This document shows positions 1 through 8,409 of a stretch of DNA of 27,813 nucleotides, piece by piece; within the stretch, counting starts at the first letter, position 1, and every line of letters starts with the position of its first letter. Under the pieces are notes generated by a model. It was given only the letters and a program-made list of their open reading frames with translations, had not been told where the DNA came from and ran no database searches. The translations under genes were made by a program, and so were the position numbers. The stretch is from an uncultured Rhodobiaceae bacterium (GTDB lineage Archaea; Thermoplasmatota; Poseidoniia; Poseidoniales; Poseidoniaceae), in assembly GCA_937911445.1 (NCBI GenBank), contig CALDQY010000105.1, forward strand, positions 1-27,813. The letters run 5' to 3'.

Positions 1-2033
1 AGGAACGGTTGGAGACCGCTTCCATCCAACATCAGGTTCATCTGTGGGTGTGCGTAGAACGGTAGGGCAATCAAAAGGTTCGTCAGGAGCATGGTCAGGA
101 ACAACGTGCTCAAGATTGTCGAGTCACGTCGGCGGAACATGTTGAGTGCGACCTGTGCAGCGTATGCGAGGAACAGAATTGCAGGACCAACGACGAATCC
201 CTTCCAACCAAGGCTTGCAGCACCGAATGCTACACCTGCAAGAACTGCATTGGCCATAGCATACTGTCGCTCTTGTGCAACTGCACCCATGGCTCGAAGC
301 ATATCGAGCGGATGGATCGATGTGGTTCGAACGAGACGTTCTGAACCAGCGTACTTGACAGCACGTAGGTAGAACATGAACCCAATAGCGATGAACAACA
401 TAACGAACGAATCGTGGTCTGCTAATCCCCATGTAGAGTGTGTGACGTGAGCAGGCATGAAGGCAATTAGCCAAGCAGCGATGACACCCGCTGCCTTGCC
501 GAAGTGGTCTCGTGCGATGGCGGCCACTGGTAGAATGGTCAATGCACCGTAGATAGCAGGGAGAGCAAGCATGCTCCACCAAACTGCATCCTCACCGAGG
601 AATGGTTGCAAAATCATGGCCCCGATGGCTAGACTCCATGAGAACAATGGAGGACGTGGGTTGATTCCACCGATTGGGTAGAATCGATCTGCATCAACGA
701 CTAGATGAGCGTTCTGAGCGAGAATATAATCGACAACGCGCTTCATGTACCAAGGGTCAGAACCTCCAGTCATGTCGAATCCGTCGGTTCCAAGAGCGTG
801 CATCGATGGGACTGCATACCACTGGATACGAATGACGAGACCAACAAGGAAGGCGACAACGGTCAAAAGACTGGCCCAATGAGCGTTCCAGAATTGACGC
901 GCACCGCTTGGGCGGTGTTCTTCACGGTTGGACCAGCCACCGTATTTCTCGTGGTTTCCGATCAATGAGATAGCGACACCAATGAAGAAAGTAATGGCGA
1001 GCCAAATGAGTGGAGCCCAAGATTCTTCGAAGGTTTCATTGGTCCAAAATCCTGCTTCCAACCAAGAACCGACTTGGAAGAGAATCCAAAGGGAAGTCAG
1101 CGTCATGGCTCGAGTAAACCAACGCTCTGCGACCATTCCAGAAACAATGATTGCAACGATTCCCGTAAGAAGGGCAGAATAGTAGCCGACAAAGCCGTTT
1201 GCTTCGACACCACCTAGGCCACCAAGGCGTAGGCGATCTGCGACGCTTCCTTGATCGAAATGCCAGATGGTGGCCAAGTGAGCTGCAGCCCAAATTAAGA
1301 GAGCGATTTGCAATGGTAGTGCTTGACGATTCCAACCAGATTCGACTGTATTGTAGGAAAACCATCCCTTGTCACCTGCTGGGTTGAGAACACCACGACC
1401 AGCTACACCGACGAGAAGACCGATGATCGGGAACACGGTGAACCATGTGAAAAAGACGAAGCCTAGAGCGGTTTCTTGGAAGGTCGAGACATTGTAGGGC
1501 TGGCCACCCGTGAATAAGTAACTGAACGGAAGGTAAGCATCTGGCAGATAATATGCTTCTTCATCGCCAGTCGCGGGTACGTATCCGTCGTAGTAAACTG
1601 CGCTTGCTATGTCAAGTGCTGCGTGTACACCGACACCAGCGAAGACAAGCATGGTCATCCATTCGTATCGTTCACGAGTATCCAGCAGATATCCACCAAA
1701 GAGCACCACGAGGAACGTGAAACCAACGAATCCGTCGGTTTGTGACTCTGCAACTCCGGCACCAACAAGAGCGAGAACAAACATAGCGAGGGAGATTTGT
1801 GTTTGAGAAATCGACTCTGGAAGGGATCCTAGTTGACGGAGGATGCGAGGAGTGACAGCCAAGAGACCGGCGACTCCGGTGATGATGACTGGCATCATCG
1901 CATCGTTGTTCAGTTCAACATCGATGGACATGAGCCCGTCGACGTAGTTTGCTAGTATTGCAATCAGCACTGCTAGAGGGGCAATAAGCCAACTCAAAAC
2001 AGGGCGTTGCGAGGTCTTTGATACCTTTTCCAT
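1..2033 (-). CDS. aglB: AglB/STT3 oligosaccharyltransferase, C-terminus cut by window edge, long N-terminal membrane extension
   Basis: Catalytic subunit that transfers a lipid-linked oligosaccharide to Asn of secreted proteins, acting on the outer face of the membrane. The frame is open from ATG 2033 to the left edge (about 677 residues seen). The STT3 signature is clear: a membrane helix near residues 385-405, then GGSDPWYMKR with the first acidic motif at D426, and WGLADHDSF (D539-H-D541), the second metal/lipid-carrier motif, followed by more helices. The C-terminal WWDYG region would lie outside the window. Odd: in STT3 proteins the first acidic motif usually lies about 50 residues from the start; here about 380 residues with roughly ten hydrophobic segments precede the core. 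The start is preceded by GAGGGAAAGAA (GAGG as Shine-Dalgarno). The enzyme identity is well supported; the function of the extension is unknown. Confidence 0.88.
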   Translation of the reverse strand, partial: MEKVSKTSQRPVLSWLIAPLAVLIAILANYVDGLMSIDVELNNDAMMPVIITGVAGLLAVTPRILRQLGSLPESISQTQISLAMFVLALVGAGVAESQTDGFVGFTFLVVLFGGYLLDTRERYEWMTMLVFAGVGVHAALDIASAVYYDGYVPATGDEEAYYLPDAYLPFSYLFTGGQPYNVSTFQETALGFVFFTWFTVFPIIGLLVGVAGRGVLNPAGDKGWFSYNTVESGWNRQALPLQIALLIWAAAHLATIWHFDQGSVADRLRLGGLGGVEANGFVGYYSALLTGIVAIIVSGMVAERWFTRAMTLTSLWILFQVGSWLEAGFWTNETFEESWAPLIWLAITFFIGVAISLIGNHEKYGGWSNREEHRPSGARQFWNAHWASLLTVVAFLVGLVIRIQWYAVPSMHALGTDGFDMTGGSDPWYMKRVVDYILAQNAHLVVDADRFYPIGGINPRPPLFSWSLAIGAMILQPFLGEDAVWWSMLALPAIYGALTILPVAAIARDHFGKAAGVIAAWLIAFMPAHVTHSTWGLADHDSFVMLFIAIGFMFYLRAVKYAGSERLVRTTSIHPLDMLRAMGAVAQERQYAMANAVLAGVAFGAASLGWKGFVVGPAILFLAYAAQVALNMFRRRDSTILSTLFLTMLLTNLLIALPFYAHPQMNLMLDGSGLQPF

Positions 2034-2124
2034 TTCTTTCCCTCAGAGGATTGCTCGACAGCAGCAAGGCTGGAGCGTTTTGGCCACTTTTGACCCTCTT
2101 TTAACAATGACGATGAGGGAATAG

Positions 2125-2132
2125 AAAAAAAA
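2125..2132 (-). terminator. Oligo-T tract after purD
   Basis: Eight consecutive A on the plus strand read as T8 on the purD strand, 27 bases past its stop. Archaeal RNA polymerase can terminate at T-tracts without a strong hairpin. The remaining 2034-2158 gap holds only this tract and the aglB leader. Confidence 0.5.
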
Positions 2133-2158
2133 CGGTCGACGTCATCGAATTTGTTGAA

Positions 2159-3421
2159 TCACAGAGCACGGTGTCCGATGTCGGTTCTGTAATGCGAACC
2201 TTCCAGTCGAATTTGCTGCAACCGTTGGTAAGACAAATCATGTGCCTTTTGCAAGGTTTCTGCGACCGATGTGACCGACAGAACACGTCCACCGGATGAG
2301 ACAAGATTGTTTTCTTCATCACGTGCAGTTCCCGCATGGCTGACCCAAGTTTCTGATGTATCGCTCCCGTGTCCAGCTCCATGGATGCTTCTCCCTTTGA
2401 CGGCGAATTGAGGATAACCCTCAGAAGCGAGGACCACAGTAAGGGCATGGTGAGGGTGGAACGCCACGTTGAGACTGGACAATTGGTCGTTTGATGCAGC
2501 GTACAGCAGTTCACCAACATCTCCATCAATAAGCGGAAGCGTTACTTGGCATTCAGGATCTCCGAATCGGACGTTGAACTCAACGACGTAAGGGTCACCG
2601 TTCTCATCGATCATAAGACCGACGTAGAGAACACCTCTGTAGGGGATATTCATCGACGAAAGGTGAGAAAACATAGGCTCCACAATTCGTTCAATGGTCT
2701 TTCGATGGATGGCTTCGGTTACCACCGGAGCAGGACAATATGCACCCATGCCACCGGTGTTTGGCCCTTTATCACCATCAAATACTCGCTTGTGATCTTG
2801 ACTCGGCGGTAGACAGACGTATCCAGAACTGTCCATAACAACCAACATACTGGCTTCTTCTCCAGGTAAGAACCGTTCAAGAAGGACGTGTCCATCTGTC
2901 TCTATGGATTGTTGAATAAATTCAACAGCTTCGGTACGATCAGCAGTGACTACAACGCCCTTTCCACCAGCGAGGACATCACGCTTGATGACCCATGGCT
3001 CCTTGGAACGTGCATCAAGATAGGCATCGATGTCAGAAGTAGCATCGAGAACATCGTAGTCTGCTGTTGGAACGCCTGCTGCATCCATGGCCTTCTTCGC
3101 AAACAACTTGGAACCCTCCAATTCAGCATGAACTTGCTGTGGGCCGAAGCAAGGAATGCCAGCCTCGAGGAGTTGATCCGCTAGACCATCACACAATGGC
3201 GCCTCAGGCCCGACAACGACAAAATCAACGTCCAATTGCTTCGAGAGATTGACCAAGCCAGCGATATCTGAGGCTGCAACATTATGATTGGTACCATAAT
3301 GCTCCGTTCCTGCATTACCAGGCGTGGTGTGTATCTCATCGATGGAAGCCGAGGTAGAGAGGGCAAGACACAAGGCATGCTCACGTCCACCCCCGCCAAC
3401 AACAAGGACAGTTCGACTCAT
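2159..3421 (-). CDS. purD: Phosphoribosylamine-glycine ligase (GAR synthetase)
   Basis: Joins glycine to 5-phosphoribosylamine using ATP, the second step of de novo purine synthesis, in the cytoplasm. The 420 residues match the usual family length. The N-terminal domain opens with VLVVGGGGREHALCLAL. The ATP-grasp core shows GSKLFAKKAM, a glycine-rich GGKGVVV, LERFLPGEEAS, the loop around DHKRVFDGDKGPNTGGMG, and VVEFNVRFGDPECQ, which carries metal/ATP ligands. I chose ATG 3421 because VLVVGGGG then begins near residue 5, an AGGA lies seven bases upstream and a TATA-like box lies 27 bases upstream; the frame stays open to a start at 3454, adding eleven unconserved residues. It is divergent from carS. 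purE and guaAB occur elsewhere in the window, also for purines. Confidence 0.96.
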   Translation of the reverse strand: MSRTVLVVGGGGREHALCLALSTSASIDEIHTTPGNAGTEHYGTNHNVAASDIAGLVNLSKQLDVDFVVVGPEAPLCDGLADQLLEAGIPCFGPQQVHAELEGSKLFAKKAMDAAGVPTADYDVLDATSDIDAYLDARSKEPWVIKRDVLAGGKGVVVTADRTEAVEFIQQSIETDGHVLLERFLPGEEASMLVVMDSSGYVCLPPSQDHKRVFDGDKGPNTGGMGAYCPAPVVTEAIHRKTIERIVEPMFSHLSSMNIPYRGVLYVGLMIDENGDPYVVEFNVRFGDPECQVTLPLIDGDVGELLYAASNDQLSSLNVAFHPHHALTVVLASEGYPQFAVKGRSIHGAGHGSDTSETWVSHAGTARDEENNLVSSGGRVLSVTSVAETLQKAHDLSYQRLQQIRLEGSHYRTDIGHRAL

Positions 3422-3444
3422 GTTTCGTCCTGAAAGAAAGGGCT

Positions 3445-3451
3445 GATAATT
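3445..3451 (-). promoter_or_regulatory. TATA-like box for purD
   Basis: AATTATC on the purD strand is centred about 27 bases before ATG 3421, the spacing expected for a TATA box of a leaderless or nearly leaderless archaeal transcript. It supports 3421 over 3454 as the start, since 3454 would lie upstream of the box. Confidence 0.4.
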
Positions 3452-3511
3452 CAACCGCTTCGGCTTTCAGAGAACAACAGTCTTCATGTGCTTGTTTGGC
3501 TTGGTTTACGT

Positions 3512-4174
3512 ATGAGTGATGTAGCAGAAGCAACAGAAATGGGTGTTTTCCTTCTCGTACTGATGACGCTTTGGCTCTATCTGCCAGGTTTCATCGCCAA
3601 CACATTCGCTATGATGTGGGGAAAATGGTTGCCAAAAACGGGTTACGGACCATGGCCAATCGATGGCGGAAGAGTCATGAGTGATGGAAACCGCATGCTC
3701 GGAGATGGGAAAACGTGGAACGGCCTCATCGGAGGTTCACTCACTGCAGGTTTGCTTTGTATGTTGCAGGTTGCCATCGTTGGAGCCTCATTTGATGAAA
3801 CATCTGTGTTCGCCTCACCACTCACTGGATCAGATGGGGCTTGGTTTTCGGTTGGAGGGCCGTGGGTGACCGCATACATTCTCGGTTCGTTCCTTGGATT
3901 CGCCTGCCTCGTGGGCGACATGACTGGTTCGTTCTTCAAGCGACGTAGAGGACTCAAACGCGAAGGGGATGTTTCCTCGAAAGCACCTCTTCTCGACACA
4001 TTGCCTTTCGCAATCATGGTCTTCCTGTGGGGCCAACTGTTCTTGGGGCCGTCGGTTCTTGCTTCGAGTGAATTACTTTTTCCAATGGCCATCATCGTTG
4101 TGATCACGCCAATTCTCCATCGATCCTTCAACCTGATTGGGTATGCTATCGGCTGGAAAGACGTTCCGTACTAA
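3512..4174 (+). CDS. carS: CDP-archaeol synthase (CDP-2,3-bis-O-geranylgeranyl-sn-glycerol synthase)
   Basis: Activates unsaturated archaetidic acid with CTP to CDP-archaeol, the common precursor of archaeal polar lipids; an integral membrane enzyme. Of 220 residues, several form hydrophobic helices. Family signatures are LPGFIANTFAMMWG, PIDGGRVMSDGNRMLGDGKTWNGLIGG, FLGFACLVGDMTGSFFKRRRGLKR and KAPLLDTLPFAI, matching the CarS (former DUF46) pattern of GDGKTWRG and GDxxGSFxKRR. ATG 3512 is chosen because the conserved part begins close to it; a GTG at 3488 would add eight residues. No clear Shine-Dalgarno precedes either. It is divergent from purD and followed 40 bases later by a secreted-protein gene. 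This is a strong marker that the DNA is archaeal. Confidence 0.93.
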   Translation: MSDVAEATEMGVFLLVLMTLWLYLPGFIANTFAMMWGKWLPKTGYGPWPIDGGRVMSDGNRMLGDGKTWNGLIGGSLTAGLLCMLQVAIVGASFDETSVFASPLTGSDGAWFSVGGPWVTAYILGSFLGFACLVGDMTGSFFKRRRGLKREGDVSSKAPLLDTLPFAIMVFLWGQLFLGPSVLASSELLFPMAIIVVITPILHRSFNLIGYAIGWKDVPY

Positions 4175-4214
4175 ACAGAGAAGGGTTGATTTTCCCCTTT
4201 GTCTTGGGGCAAAC

Positions 4215-5966
4215 ATGCGAACTGCAACGTTTCTGATAATTGTCATGCTCACTTCAGTCACACTTTGCTCACCAGTCCTTGCCTCTGCACCCTCGGATGG
4301 CTCAACTGTCACCGTTACTGATTCAGTTTCTTGGAACGGTGGCACGTTCGATGGCGAAATCATCATCAAAGACGGAGCTGAATTGCATTGGACAGGAGAC
4401 GTTTCCGTCGAACAGGATGCAAAAATTACCATCGAAGAAGGGGGCATTCTTCACTTGGACGAAGCAAATATGGAATCGCAAAATGCCGCTTCAACCCTCC
4501 TAATTTACGATGGAACAGAAATCGAAATTGACGAGAACATTGATGATGCATCCGCTACAATGACGGTTTTCTTTAGCATCGATGTCCCTGAAAACGCCTA
4601 CCTTAATCTCACCATCGATGGTGTAACGAACGGAGAGATTACCGGAGATAGCGCTTCGTTTACCGTTGATTTGAATCAGCCAGTGGTCATTGCTGTCGAC
4701 CACTATTATCCGATTATGTTTGGAATCACGCACATCGAATTGTTCCACTCAAATGCTGAGTTACTGACTCTGAACGCAGACGAACTCTCTCAGACTGGTG
4801 GCAACATCATATGGAACCAGGCAACCTTTAGCATCGAAAATTACGGAACATTTGTCTCAGAACAATCAACGATTATGGCTGCCGAGATTGTTTGCATTGG
4901 TCCTTGTTCAATTGAAGATTCAGCCCTCTATGGCAGTGGACCAATCCACGTTGCAGACGGATCAAGCCTTGACTTTGTTGAATCGAGTATGCTCGGTTCA
5001 CGAACCGATGAAGACATCATTCTTCATGATCAGGCGAGTATCGACTACACCAATTCAACTGGTACGGGAGGATATACAGATGCCTGGATTCGACTGCTCT
5101 CTACACGCGAATTGGTTGTGAATGCGCCCATTGCTACAGTGGTCGCTACTGGAATCGGCTACAGTGGAAGCACCATCAACACCATCATCAACGGCGATCT
5201 CGATGATACAAATACTTGGAAAGTGAACATCGGAACAAACGAGCAGAAGCGTATCGTTGAATGGCTCGATGGAAATGGAGAGTATGGACAAGAATCTGGA
5301 ACCATCAAGGTCACCGTGGAAACAAACTGGGGCAATTTTGTGGCCGACATGGCCGCTCCTCAAACCTCTACTGCAACCATCAACGTTGTCTATCCTCAAC
5401 TCAGTATCGACAAAGTCGAACCAGAGGCAGCAACTGCTGATACGGGAAGGACTCACGGTGTCATGGTGACCGTTTCCAATACTGGTTCCATTTCAGTGAA
5501 TCCAAACGTCCGTTGCTACGTTGGTGATGATGAAGCGGATACAACTGCAAACACTGCAAATTGGGCAGTAGAACCCGGCCAGACAAAGGATGTTCCAATC
5601 TCATGGTATCATTACGATGATGAAGCGGTTCAATTAACATGCAAATTCCTCTACCCGGATGTACTCGATCCTGTCAGCAACCTCATTGCGAGTGAAGCTG
5701 GAATGACCTCAGGAGAAGTGTCCTTCACAACTGCTGAAGAGGTTGAAGAGTTACCAATCATTCTTTATTCAGGCATCATCCTGATGGTCGTTGTCTTTGC
5801 GGCGATTATTGCAGTTCGAGCAACCAAGGAGACTTCAAAGGAGTATATTTCAGAGGAAGCCGGATTACCCGAAATGGAATCCGAAAACGCTGTTCAATCA
5901 GAGTCATCTGAGCAACAAGAAGAATGGCTAGATGCCGATGGCAATCCAATCATCGGAAATGATTGA
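4215..5966 (+). CDS. Secreted, C-terminally anchored beta-rich surface protein of unknown function
   Basis: I do not recognise a named family. The 583 residues start with a signal peptide (MRTATFLIIVMLTSVTLCSP, then VLASA). A long middle part has short alternating polar/hydrophobic strands, as in right-handed beta-helix or beta-sandwich surface proteins. Around residues 395-490 there is a CARDB-like, immunoglobulin-type fold (VMVTVSNTGSISVNPNVRCYV ending in a VQLTCKF strand) with a probable disulfide. A helix near residues 513-536 is followed by a basic stop-transfer and an acidic cytoplasmic tail containing EEWLDADGNP. The start at 4215 is preferred over an open frame back to 4137 because it begins the signal peptide and avoids overlap with carS. 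It ends two bases from the convergent gene at 5969. Likely a cell-surface binding or structural protein, possibly a glycosylation target. Confidence 0.8.
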   Translation: MRTATFLIIVMLTSVTLCSPVLASAPSDGSTVTVTDSVSWNGGTFDGEIIIKDGAELHWTGDVSVEQDAKITIEEGGILHLDEANMESQNAASTLLIYDGTEIEIDENIDDASATMTVFFSIDVPENAYLNLTIDGVTNGEITGDSASFTVDLNQPVVIAVDHYYPIMFGITHIELFHSNAELLTLNADELSQTGGNIIWNQATFSIENYGTFVSEQSTIMAAEIVCIGPCSIEDSALYGSGPIHVADGSSLDFVESSMLGSRTDEDIILHDQASIDYTNSTGTGGYTDAWIRLLSTRELVVNAPIATVVATGIGYSGSTINTIINGDLDDTNTWKVNIGTNEQKRIVEWLDGNGEYGQESGTIKVTVETNWGNFVADMAAPQTSTATINVVYPQLSIDKVEPEAATADTGRTHGVMVTVSNTGSISVNPNVRCYVGDDEADTTANTANWAVEPGQTKDVPISWYHYDDEAVQLTCKFLYPDVLDPVSNLIASEAGMTSGEVSFTTAEEVEELPIILYSGIILMVVVFAAIIAVRATKETSKEYISEEAGLPEMESENAVQSESSEQQEEWLDADGNPIIGND

Positions 5967-5968
5967 AT

Positions 5969-7222
5969 TTAGCAGGTGTTCATGTCCCAAGGACCTTCTT
6001 TGTTGGAATCGAAATCGAGTTCCCAACCTACATCGTCTTGGACAACAACAAGTTCATCGCCATTCGAAATGGTATTTGTAATCGTTACTTGGAATGTGTA
6101 GCAGTCATCTTCATCGTAAAATGATTCGAGGTCAAGGTATTCTGTACCTACAGTGTCTGTAGCAGGACCTGGCATCGCAAACCACCCGTTGACGCTTACA
6201 CCAGCATCTCCTCGGCAGGAGGTTGCTGTTGTACCTGAAACTTCGATGTAAGGGAAACCTTCTGTAGCGCTCGGACAGCCCTGTGAACTCGATTCGCCAT
6301 ACACAACAGTGTTACCGCGCATAATGACCATCTCAAGTGTGTAATCTCCTTCAACCCAGATACCATTTGCATCTGTGTGCCCTCCACCATCGAGGTGTTC
6401 GTGGCTTGTTGGCAGTAATCCCGCCATCATTTCGACTACAATTCCATCAATTTCGGTCGTTGTAGTGCCCTGTTGTCCTGAACCGCTCGATTCAGTCTTG
6501 GTAACTGGAGTAATTTTCACACCAGAATCCAAAACTTCTCTTGTCATAAATTCGGGGTTGATGTCGATTGTTTGAGTGGTCTCACCACTGGTTACAGAAA
6601 TCATGTATTCGATCGCTGGTGTTGTTGGGCAACTACCAGAATTGCATTGCCATGCATTACCAACGAAGATCTCGGAAATAGGAACTGTAAATCGGGCAGA
6701 TTCTTGCGAGAGTTCCTTAGAACTCGACCACTTTTCCACACCATCCGCAGTGATGACCGCATCAACAGAATTTGCAGAACCAATGACTCGGAAGGAAATC
6801 TCATCTGATTCCTCCTTGAGCTCAAGATCACTGATTCCGAATGAGCCGCTTTCAGGCATAAACATCGAGACCCCATATGGTCCCGCAGCAAGAAGAATTG
6901 CAAGAACAGCAGCACCACCCATGCGCATTGGATCTACGCCAGATTCTGACATGTGTTGGCCTGCATAGAGCGCGCCGATACCGATAACCAAAACACCGAG
7001 AACAACAATCAAACCCCAGGCTCCACCTTGAAGGGAAAGTAGACCCCCAATGACGATGACAGCCCATCCAACGGAGGTTAAGATCGTTGAGATATCTGGA
7101 CCCTCGCTTTGCTCAATGGCTTGAGCAAGTGCGCTTGTGTCGTCGGCCTTTGCTTCCTCCTCGGCAGGTTTGGAGGGTGTTGTTTCTTCTGCTGCAGTAG
7201 CTTTGCTCAAAAGTCCACTCAT
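5969..7222 (-). CDS. Membrane protein with three N-terminal helices and a cysteine-containing extracellular region, function unknown
   Basis: No family recognised. The 417 residues begin with about 42 Ala/Glu/Thr-rich polar residues, then three hydrophobic helices near 45-64, 68-86 and 101-120, then about 300 residues of beta-rich, Thr/Ser/Asp-rich sequence. The last part holds six cysteines (WQCNSGSCP, QGCPSA, TSCRGD, DDCYTF and the C-terminal residue), suggesting disulfides and an exported domain. The N-terminal tail is probably cytoplasmic. It follows the gene at 7303-8232 on the same strand with an 80-base gap, so the two may form an operon of envelope proteins. ATG 7222 is the only sensible start, ahead of a low-complexity leader. 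Confidence 0.78.
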   Translation of the reverse strand: MSGLLSKATAAEETTPSKPAEEEAKADDTSALAQAIEQSEGPDISTILTSVGWAVIVIGGLLSLQGGAWGLIVVLGVLVIGIGALYAGQHMSESGVDPMRMGGAAVLAILLAAGPYGVSMFMPESGSFGISDLELKEESDEISFRVIGSANSVDAVITADGVEKWSSSKELSQESARFTVPISEIFVGNAWQCNSGSCPTTPAIEYMISVTSGETTQTIDINPEFMTREVLDSGVKITPVTKTESSGSGQQGTTTTEIDGIVVEMMAGLLPTSHEHLDGGGHTDANGIWVEGDYTLEMVIMRGNTVVYGESSSQGCPSATEGFPYIEVSGTTATSCRGDAGVSVNGWFAMPGPATDTVGTEYLDLESFYDEDDCYTFQVTITNTISNGDELVVVQDDVGWELDFDSNKEGPWDMNTC

Positions 7223-7263
7223 ATTCTCAACTCATAGAACCCTCGCATGGATAGGTTATGAAC

Positions 7264-7282
7264 CCAACCCCATTAGGGGTGG
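7264..7282. other. GC-rich hairpin in the 80-base gap between two envelope genes
   Basis: CCAACCCC, a four-base ATTA loop, then GGGGTGG form a near-perfect inverted repeat (one extra base in one arm). On the minus strand no T-tract follows, so it is not a clear terminator for the gene ending at 7303; it could be an RNA-processing site or a transcript stabiliser. Role undetermined. Confidence 0.4.
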
Positions 7283-7302
7283 CTTTTGTCTTAATTTGTA
7301 GG

Positions 7303-8232
7303 TTACAGACCGGGAGCGGCTTCACGCCACTCTTCTTCTTCATCATCGGCATTGATGAAACGCCGACCTGCTACTGCTGCTGCGAGAGCAACCATCGATA
7401 GAGCAGGGATGATTTCGAAGCCGGGAAGGTAGATGCCACGGACGTAAATGGTGATCATTTGTGATTCACGATCGCAGCCACCGTTCTTACAAGAGAAGTC
7501 GGATTCTGCATAGAAGTCGAGTGTGTGGTATGCATCGGTCCAACCTTGTGTCTTCGGTGTTCGAATTTGGATTCGTACCTTTGCTGGAGCGACCATTGGC
7601 TCGACGTTGACCTTGCTGATTGGGATGTTGATGTTGAAGCCAGCATCCTCAAGCGTTTCACGGGAGTTCTCGGAGATTCCGACCTTCATGAAGTCGTATT
7701 GGTTACCGAGGTTGTAGACCTTGAATTCGAAGTCCTTGTCGGTCTTTGGCATTAGTTGAACGAAGGGTTCAACCGCTTCGACTTGCAGGAGAGCAAACTG
7801 AGTGATGGAGACAATCATCGAAGCACCGGAGGTTGCAACGTTGAGCGGAGGTACACCGCTGATTTCTTGGACGCTTCCTTGAACGACAAGACTGCGTGCT
7901 TGCATTGTCATGAACGGTTGTGCACGAACAACAACTTGGAAGTCCTCTTCACTGTTCGGGCCCACGTAAATGTCACCCGGCGCAGCGGCTGCCAAACCAT
8001 CCGAGGTAACGGAGAGGGCGATCTTCTCAATGTATTGCGTTGGATTCGATGCTGTACAGGTCGTGAAACCAACCAAAGTCGAACCTGGCTTGACGTCGAC
8101 CTTGATTTCCGCAGGCTGGCACGTAATCGATACAGCAGCAGTCGGCACTTGTGCTTGAGCAGGTACGGCTACCAGCAACAAGGATGCGAGATAAATCAGT
8201 AGAACGGTAAAGGTGCTCTTACGGGTTGACAT
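7303..8232 (-). CDS. Secreted envelope protein with signal peptide and PGF-CTERM-like C-terminal anchor
   Basis: Function unknown. The 309 residues start with a positively charged leader and hydrophobic core (TFTVLLIYLASLLLVAVPA, cleavage probably after AQA). The middle is beta-rich and resembles tandem immunoglobulin-like or NEW3-like domains, with cysteines at ITCQP, FTTCTAS and FSCKNGGCD. Near residue 270 the sequence LPGFEIIPALSMVALAAAVA, then GRR, combines PGF with a hydrophobic segment and a basic cluster, the layout of PGF-CTERM sorting signals handled by archaeosortase A. It differs in having a further 16-residue acidic tail after the basic cluster, so it may simply be a membrane anchor. 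ATG 8232 is chosen over a GTG at 8250 because the charged leader then starts normally. It lies 79 bases behind a tRNA gene. Confidence 0.78.
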   Translation of the reverse strand: MSTRKSTFTVLLIYLASLLLVAVPAQAQVPTAAVSITCQPAEIKVDVKPGSTLVGFTTCTASNPTQYIEKIALSVTSDGLAAAAPGDIYVGPNSEEDFQVVVRAQPFMTMQARSLVVQGSVQEISGVPPLNVATSGASMIVSITQFALLQVEAVEPFVQLMPKTDKDFEFKVYNLGNQYDFMKVGISENSRETLEDAGFNINIPISKVNVEPMVAPAKVRIQIRTPKTQGWTDAYHTLDFYAESDFSCKNGGCDRESQMITIYVRGIYLPGFEIIPALSMVALAAAVAGRRFINADDEEEEWREAAPGL

Positions 8233-8311
8233 CGTGCTCACTATCCTCACCCACCCTATCGACCCTCATAACCATTGTGTCGTGAAGTGTCCCCCAAGAG
8301 AGCGAATGGAG

Positions 8312-8385
8312 TGGGCCTGAAGGGATTTGAACCCTTGACCGCCCGGTTATGAGCCGGGTGCTCTAACCAACTAAGCTACAGGCCC
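8312..8385 (-). tRNA. tRNA with CAT anticodon (elongator Met, or Ile2)
   Basis: The minus strand folds as a cloverleaf: acceptor GGGCCTG pairs with CAGGCCC, D arm GCTTAGTTGGTTAGAGC, anticodon stem CCCGG/CCGGG around CTCATAA, and T arm AAGGG-TTCAAAT-CCCTT. The discriminator is A and CCA is not encoded. The G1-C72 pair argues against archaeal initiator tRNA, which normally has A1-U72. CAT could read Met, or Ile if the wobble C is modified to agmatidine; I cannot separate these by eye. It starts 24 bases after the HD-phosphohydrolase stop. Confidence 0.93.
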
Positions 8386-8409
8386 CAAACCATCCTGAGA
8401 ACAGGACCT

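Noticed and set aside
124..582. 152-residue minus-strand open frame inside aglB
   Set aside because: Cys/Arg/His-rich composition typical of an out-of-frame shadow; the aglB frame contains the STT3 motifs.
3643..4131. 162-residue open frame antisense to carS
   Set aside because: Proline/Ser/Arg-rich with no recognisable feature; carS on the other strand is certain.
4137..4214. Earlier start for the surface protein at 4215
   Set aside because: It would overlap carS and bury the signal peptide behind 26 residues.
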